A stretch of 64,000 bases of DNA from Choristoneura fumiferana (lineage: Eukaryota; Arthropoda; Insecta; Lepidoptera; Tortricidae): positions 6,799,943 through 6,863,942 of the forward strand of contig NC_133473.1 in NCBI RefSeq assembly GCF_025370935.1, read 5' to 3'. Numbering within the stretch: position 1 is the stretch's first letter; each line of letters begins with the position of its first letter. Positions 13,401-22,400 of the stretch are shown one piece after another. Position numbers and translations under genes: made by a program. The notes under the pieces are model-generated. The model saw only the letters and a list, made by a program, of their open reading frames with translations, did no database searches and was not told the DNA's origin.

Positions 13401-16400
13401 TACCAACAATGGGCCCAAGTCGCTACCCATTGGGTTCTATGGGATGGCCATGTTTAACAAAGTACTTACCAAGCAAAATTGACAAGTTGTCAAACGACAG
13501 CAAAGGCGTGGCTCCCTGTATAGGAATCAAATCGTCTAGAGTGAGATGCGAGTCTCTCGCGTCGTCCCGCTCTGTCCTTGCCAGGCTGCGGTCTATACCC
13601 TCGTGCAAGCACAATCTTACGTCCTTTTCCAACCGCACGCATTCGCGAATGTAGTCGTACTCGCTCAGAGAACTACCTGGTGTTAGATATTCTTTGGCAC
13701 CCCATACCTAAACATAAAAATAATATTTTAAGTCATAAAGGGTTTAAACCAACAATACTTTACTTACACTACTTTATTACTGCATTTAATGCGGTCAGCA
13801 CACAAATATACATAACATTTCAAGTAACGAAACTTACCCTTAACATATATCCGGACATATCCTCCCTTATATCTTCGTCCAGAGAACAAATTACTGTCAA
13901 TATCACATGTTCTACGGTTGACTCCACTGGAAAAGAAACATAAATCAACATCAACATCACGATGTAAAGAAACAATGAGCAAGAATGATTTATACGTTCT
14001 TGTGATTGTCAAAAGATCTGTCGCATTTTTAAAGGCAACCAGCAGGCAGGCTTGTTTGAGAGAACCAGTTTGAGTTAATGCCAAATACTATAAGAGCAGC
14101 TCGTTTGCGGTATGCGCCGCTAGAGGCGCTTTCTTTTTGTTCAAATTTTAAAGTTCATAATTAAGACATTAAAGTTAACGCGATTAAGATGTTTGTGACC
14201 AGGAACAATTTCGAGACGAAAGAAGCATTCAAGACTCATAGCTGGCACTAAATGAACTATGCTAAGAGCTTCTATGGGATGCAGTATGTGTACATCCAAG
14301 TAATTACATATTTCCCCAAAATATTCAGATAACAAATGCTCTTATGTAATTTGTGTACATACAGTACACGAGTTAACGGGACATGCATTACCAGCTCTTA
14401 CATTTTGGGGCAGTATATTCCGTGACGCACATTAACCGCACCTCCAAGAACTTAGACTTACCGTCGGATGTGAAGGTGATAGGCTCATCGGAGTGAGCGT
14501 GTTGGACTAGAATCTTAATGCTAGTGTTTGGCGGGTACTTGCCGCCGGAACGCGCCGCTATCACATGCCCTGGGTTAGTTGACGCGTCAGTGTGGACGAA
14601 CTTTTCTGGAATCAGAAAGCGTTGTCTAATTAGTGAGAAGTATTTCGAATAATAGGACGCGTAGCGTAAACTTCCAATATGATATCGAATAATTCCATTC
14701 TTCGGAATTAGCTTATTATTTGGAATTTTGTAATTGTTACATTACTCGTAAAGTAGAATATGCAAGGACGGGGGAACTCATTATTTCTCGCTCAAGTGCG
14801 AATGACAACCAACAAGTTAACAAGCATCTGTCGCCGCTAAACAAAATGGCGGAAACTTGAGCAACGGCGCGTTTTGGACATGACTACAGAAGACTTTACT
14901 CGCACAAACTCACTGACTCATGATGGACTAAAATATTTTTGTGCCTTTAAAGAAAATGCTTCCTGTGCAGCTACATTGTTTGTAATATACTACTAACGTC
15001 AGTACTTACTTCGTACATCGAGAACCATTTTCAAGAACGCTTTGTGCTCGTTGTCGCAATTCCTTGTTCTGCATTTTATTATGCAGTCATACAATTTGTT
15101 CTGAAAATATGACAATCCATACTAATATTATAAATGCGAAAGTGTGTGCGTGTTTGTATGTTTGTCTGTCTTTAACGTCGAAATTGGTCGACGGATCGAC
15201 GGATCGACATTGGCATTGCCACAGAGATTATGGGCCAGAGAGGAGACATAGGCTACTTTTTATACCGGAAAAATGTACAGTTCCCGAGGGGTCACCGCGC
15301 GATAACCGAATTCCACGCGGACGAAGCCGCGGGCAAAGGCTAGTAAAAATATATTTTAAAATAATTTCATTATTTGCGGTTAGGTACTACTAGGACGTAA
15401 TGAAGCCTTAAATGTAATTAGAAAGAAAGAAAATAATTTATTTATAACAGCAATGACACATTTAGTAAAAATAACAATAAGAAATGTTGCCGCTATAAAA
15501 AGGTCCCGGCTCAGCATATAATTGAGATTTAGATTAAGAGTGATTCAGTCTGTATTCTAGAAATAAAAAAGTACTAGGTGAAAAAGAGCAGTGCATCTTT
15601 TCTAAATGGGATTTATAAGAGGGGTAATCTTCTTCGGCTAAGGATTTAATTATTCACTTACCGTGGTAGACCTTCTAGCCACAGACGGCACAGATATGGT
15701 CTTGGGCGGTGGCGAAGGCAATATAGAGCTATCCTTCTTATTAATCGTCGCGTATACGGGCGTCTCTCGCATCTCTGTCTCTCCGTATAAAAAGTCGAGT
15801 GGGTCGTACTCTTCATACACGCTTCCTGAACCTTCGCTGGCAACTGCGTACTCTGTTAAGATATATTATCATAGTAATATACTTGAGTTACAGTGAATTC
15901 CTTTACGAATTTTGAGGGAAATTCTGTAACAAGTATTGTCACAGAACCGTGTGTACCTACTTTTAAATGTTTAGGCATCCTTTGTAATAAAAAGTCTAAC
16001 ATCTAAAAGCAAAGGCAACCTGTTGACATCTGTACTAATATTTGCTAAGTAGTGTTAAAATAAAATCATATTTAATGCAATGAGGGCAAAAAGACAATAC
16101 TAACGCCATCTAGCGATATTTTGCCTGTCGTTTAGCCCTCATTACAGTAACGTTTATTTTTGTTGTATTTATTAGTAACAAACTAATCGAGCATTTTTTT
16201 GTAAAATCAACTACAAACAACGAAGATATCATCTAATTCGCCTATTTCATTAGAATAAGACGAAAAAAAATGCATCTCTTTGGCATCGAAATTGGTCGAT
16301 TGCAAAGAGATGTAAATAATAATAAAGATAAGGTGAGTCGGGGCAAGCGCGCCGCAGGGGGTAAGCGCGCCTACCATTAAAATATCGAAAAGTATCATAA

Positions 16401-19400
16401 GCACTAATAACGACATCTAACAACAACGCACCTGACCTAAGACCTGTAAGATGTCGTTAGTACTGCAATATCAACACTTTTCGATATTTTAATGGTAGGC
16501 GCGCTTACCCCCTGCGGCGCGCTTGCCCCGACTCACCTTAACTAAAACACTGTAACACAATAGTTATATTTAAGTGCATGAAAAAACTCAGTGGTCCTTT
16601 ATAAACACATACTAAACTAAAAATATGCAATTTAGTGGATGTATAAAATAAATGAAATGTAAGTGTCATGATTTCATGATTGTCATCAATGATCAGATTA
16701 GACACAACTGTCAAACACACAACACGATTATAACGTATGAAATTTTGAAAAAAAAAACAACTGGATCATGCCCGTACTTTACCAGAAGCAACACGTCGTG
16801 ATATGGCAAATCCTTGTTGACATATACAAAACTGTAAGGATACAAGAAAAATAATCGAATTTGATCGATTATTTTTATAAAATACTCAAACAAAAAAATT
16901 ATGTCGAAAAATTCGTCAAGCATGTTGACACTTAAAGAATTCTTATACCTTGATTTTTATTCTGCGAAATTCGTCCAAAAACGTTCCTTGTATTTGCTCC
17001 TTAGAAGCTTAGAACAAAAAATCAACTCGTTAGCCCCACAGCCCACAGCCCCGCAGTGTATACTGACACAATTTTACTGGCACCATGTGAACCAGCACTA
17101 ATAGGGAATATTACAGAAATTTTCTCCCGTCAGAGTGCAGCACTAGCACAAAACCGTAAACAGTTTTTTGAGTATCTTAAATGCCATAATATCGTATTAT
17201 TGCAATTAAATTTTAGAGAATTAGATCTATCGTTACTATCTATGTAAAATATCATGTTATTTTGTTACTAATAAATAAATATATCATGATTTCTACCTAT
17301 GTACTAATCGGGACTACCCGAGGTTTTCATCGATTTTTGACAAGTTTTAAATCGTATCTCCTACTTTTGCACTGCAGATAGAATTATAAGTCAAACGGCT
17401 ACCGGTTCTTCAATCTTTTATATCCATTTTTGTCTACCGGATTTTGAAAAAAAAAATATTACTTAATTTTGTATGTTTTTTTTAAACGTTGTCAAAAAAA
17501 CACTTATTTCTTATCTCTAATACGTGAAAGATCTAACATATAAGAAATCTACATATTTGGGTTCGTCTTTTACGTCTCTAAAAACGTCTCTAGAGTTTTC
17601 ATCTGAAACTAATCAACACAAAAGTCATGGCCAGAGAGCCAGTTTTTTGGCCTAAAATTGTTCAACTTTGATGCCAAACATCTCGAAGACAATGAACTTT
17701 GAAGTAAATCTTGGATACTATATTGCTTAAAGCCGTTGTTGTTAATATAATACGCTACTATCGCTCGAAGGTCATTGGGGCATGGGATCCCCTCAATACT
17801 GCTCTTTGGTCATGATCTGTCATAGCCACAAAATATAAAGAGAACTGACGTTGTCATGGTTTTGCGCTAGTGTCGCCCCCTGCGCAGAGCTTTGCCTATT
17901 ATGCCCTATAGACAGAGCATAGTAAGGAATACTGAGCTTCACTTAGAGTCCAGTTTGACGAATTTTTCTTTGAGTTGTATTCTATAAAATACGGTCACGA
18001 CCATCAATTCGAGACTCATTCGTCAAAAAATATGTCTGTCATACCGCTGTAACTCAGCATTTACCTAGAACTTCTAGGCTGAGGTGGGTCCAACATTGAA
18101 GGTCGTGACTGTACAAGTATCTATACAAAGATTTGCCAGAGGAGTTTACCGTTGGAACGGATTAAAGTTTATTGCACACATTCATCTTATATCATTTTCT
18201 TAGTAGATCGATTCAAAATAATCCTTTTTTGTTTTCAGAAATTGTATGATGCTATAATTTAATATCGTTGAGAATTTAAATCGAATACACATCATGACGT
18301 CTTACTCTCCACGAGGGATTTGGAGTCAAAAATTGCGCTGAATAATCTTTACAGGGGCGTTCAGTGAAACTAATCCAGCCAGTACATGTACAATCACTCG
18401 CATTCGTCATACAAGTGTGTGCTGAACCAGAGGCCGTATTGTCTAACGTCCGCTGTTGCCATCGGATTCACCGTCTCTTTCTACCTTTCTACCCTTATCC
18501 TGAACCGTTTGTCGGAAAGCAGTGAAAGTGATTGTGATTCTGAATGTGTTGGAAAGTACGGCATCAGGATACGAACCCGGGATCTCCGACTTCAAAGCCA
18601 GGGCCGGTTATCACTTAGCTATTACGTCGTTAATACTTTTTAGCCACGCCATGTTAAAGAAGAATGTGTGCAACAACCTTTTCCCGCAATAATCCTGAAC
18701 CAAGACAAAGAAACTACAAGAAACTTTAGGGTAAACATTGCGTTGACGGCGTTTTAATGCCTTTCTACTTTAATAAAGTGACGAACAAAGAAATGGCAGA
18801 ACGATCGAACGCATCTCAATTGGAGTAACAAGTACTAATAGGCAAGAATAACATAAGAGAAGGCGTTTAAATCATGACTAAATATTACAACACAAATGTG
18901 AGTTTTTTCGTTCGTTTTTTCCCAAACGTGACCCAAATATCAAAGTTGTCCAGTAGGGCTACTATGAAATTCGAAAATCGAAGTTCGTATCGTACCGTCC
19001 CGCTCACGCTAATATTATTTCATACGAGAGTAAGAGGGACGGTACGATACGAACTTCGATTTTCGAACTTCGTAGTAACCCTACAGACCTCATGATACTT
19101 ATGCCAGCTACGTAGCCCATCACAGAAACCATAATTGTTGATAAACAGAAGGACATCATAGGTACTATTCAAATTTAACTTAATAATAATAAGTTTTGAA
19201 GTACACTGATCGAAATAACACTGGAATTTTTTTATGAAATTTTCCATCAAGAAAAACATCGTGAGGACACGAAGTAATTCAATGGTGCGGGTGAATTTCC
19301 CAATCCGCACTAGGCACAGACAGCAACAAAGACATGAATACAGCCAAAGTGCAAAAAATATGAATACACGACCTTAATGTTCAGGCAATAAAGTCCTGTA

Positions 19401-22400
19401 TACATATTTTTGGCACTTCAAACATATGTATACGTACGTACGTATATGTACGTAAGTGTACTCGTATTTTTGTTGCTGACTGTATGCGTGTAAACTACAG
19501 CTCAAGTTCTCTCCGTTTAAGAGACACAGTGTGCCGAACATTGGGGTATACGCCGAAGACGATGACACTGTTAAGTCTAAGGGGCTGTTTCACCACCGAT
19601 TGATTAATTTTAACTGACGGATAAATGTGATGCCGTCTCCGTCTATTCCAAAAAAAACAAACAGAGACGGCATCAAATTTATTCGTCAGTTAAAATTAAT
19701 CAATGAATGGTGAAACAGGGGGTAAATCTTGGTTCAAGTTTACGCAATGAAATGAATAATGAGACATAAACCACTCACCAGGGCTACTTTGTTCAGTTAG
19801 TAGCGGATCAAACGCTTCAAGTACACTGACTCTTACGCTACCTTGACCGCTGTTCTTCTTCCTTCCACCGAAATCTATCAAGTTCATTGATTTAGGCAGA
19901 CTGCCAATGGTGTCGTTGGATTCATTGGACTAAAAAAAAAAATACTTTGGTACATTAAATTATGTAGTATGGACCCGCGTGGGAACTAATAGGCCCGTCT
20001 TTTTACTCTGAGTGTGGCAGTTAAACGTAAATAGACTGGAGTTGACCGGTTTAAACTGCATTTTGCTATTAATTGCAATCATCGTTAGTGGTAAGGCGAC
20101 TATTTTTGTAAGTACGCACACCTCACGCATCGATGTTTTTTTTACTAATTGCTTTTAATTACTATACCTGTACCTGGGTATCGTAATTTGCGCACTTTTT
20201 TAATATAAATGCAGAGACTATAAAAAAATCGGGTCTTGTTGGTTGACAGGCATTGGATATTAGATAGATGGAGTACATTCCGTAGTGTAGGGTTGCTATA
20301 AGTGTGGGACGCAGACCGAGACATTTAAAGACAAAGTAGTAAAGGTAGAAAAAAAGGTACTTTTATTACAGCAATAGGTAACTTTAAAGGTTTAGTCCTT
20401 GCCTAAATACAAAACAACTTTGAACACAGCCATTCAATGCCAGCAACCCGCTAGTCGAGTTCTCTGTTCGTAGGCGCTTTTCGCTACAAAGTGGAAAATG
20501 CACGTTATCGGTTATGTTATAGCTTAATTGTAGGTATATTATTATTTACTGAGTCCAGCCCCCTACTAAATAACTATGATAACCAGGACAATTTGCTTAT
20601 CGGCCGGGACGCCGGGACACCATGCTTCAAACCGGGACACGTCCCGGCGTACCGGGACCTATGGCAACCCTACCGTAGTGGAATCAAAAGGAAAATTAGT
20701 CTAAAAATTAGCGGCTTAGCTGTAAGAGTTAGAAGGCTCGATAGTACATTAAAGTTGGGTAAAGAAGTCGGTCGCCAATTTGTGTTTGGGAAACTACGGT
20801 GTACCAAATGGCGGGCTCAATTTGTGCCCGTGGGAGATAGCGGAACAAAAGGCGCTCAAGGTCGTGGGAGCTTCGGAAAATCTATTTTCGACTCAAATTT
20901 GTGCTGGGAAAGGGCAGGTTAAGTATTTTAGGTTTTAATTTTTTATATGATACCAACTCACCGCAGTACTAACTTCCGAAACTTTCCTCGTCTTGGCATC
21001 GTTTTCTGCTTCACTCTGGTTATTGTTTACAACTTGCGGCGACGGCGCATGCATCGGCGGATAGTTGTGCATTGGATTCAATTGCGGATAAAGACTAGGA
21101 GCTACCGGTCTCGTAGGTCTCGATATCATATTAGTTGTATTATAGTTGTATAGAGGAGTAACGGGGGGAGGAGGATAGCCCATGTAAGGGGATGGTGACG
21201 CCATCCTAGTTTGGTTATAAGGTATCGTCGGAGTGTACATAGGGTTGGGAGAAGTGTAAGCTGACTCGGGAGGACCGGGAACGGGCGCGTAGTAAGGATA
21301 CATGGGATTTGGCGGCGTCATGGGAGCAGGCATGCCGTATGGGGTATTAGGGGGATACGGCGGGGGTTGGAAAGGGGGTTGCTGGTAGTTGTAATTGTAA
21401 GCCGGGTTGTAGGGATAACCCGGCCGCGGGTTGTAGTAGTGGTTATTCATCGCTGCTGGTTGGTTTGTGGTTGCTTGTTCCTGAGTCTGCAAATTTAAGC
21501 TGAAAAAAGATATTTTTGTTGTGATGGGGTTTTTATCAGAACGCAATATTTTTATCAGGCAATGAAACACTAGTTACTTAAATTCAAGATTATTCTTATC
21601 TTTCAAAGTACAAGCTTTGTGTGTAGTGGAAGCATGTTTTAGGACATTGGAAATGATAAGTACTTGTTGAATTGCTCGATGTATTCCTTGAGAGACGCGT
21701 GAGGGTCCTTTGGAGCGGTTTTACTAGTAGGACTGTTGAACGAAATGAGGTCACTGCTCTCGTTTCTGGTTGGACTGGTTCCTGTCGATCTGTGAATAAA
21801 AAAGACAAACATAATTATTTAGTAAACAAGAAAATCAAACAGGACTTTTATAATTATTTCAATTTGGTAGCAATTTCATTTTTTTGTAAATTTAGAGGTG
21901 ATAAAAAAAACAAATGGCAGACTTCAGAAGTGTTGATTAGTGTTGGACTTGCAAAGTGGAGGTATAGAGTTCAAGTCTAGGTTATAAACAACTAACTTTC
22001 TTTTAGTTATTTATTTCTTCCCAAAAAAAACACGACTTAAAAAAATAAAAAAATCAGAGCAAAGCACGGTCGTCCAGGTACTAACAATATAATATGTATG
22101 CTTTGGATGTAATATAATAGGACTTCATATCTCATTTCATAGTATACATATATTATTCTTTTTTATTCACTATCGCTTTGTAGAACTTGAGGACCAATCA
22201 CACAAACAAATGTGATGCAACTACAGGTTGATTAAAAATACATTTAACAAATACAATATTTTAACTACCAAAGTTAATCACTATTAACATACTTTAAGCC
22301 ACACACACAATATTCATCCTACTTTGAACTTTAACATGAATGATAAACAAAAGCATCAAAATTTCCATAATCAAGACTAATGATTTACTAGATTATCTAG

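Noticed and set aside
16901..17247. Open frames near 17 kb in PI3K intron 5
   Set aside because: No splice sites in phase, no family resemblance and average composition.
20491..20922. 143-codon open frame on the plus strand
   Set aside because: It starts inside the hAT-like MITE and runs into intron sequence. Composition is background-like and there are no motifs.
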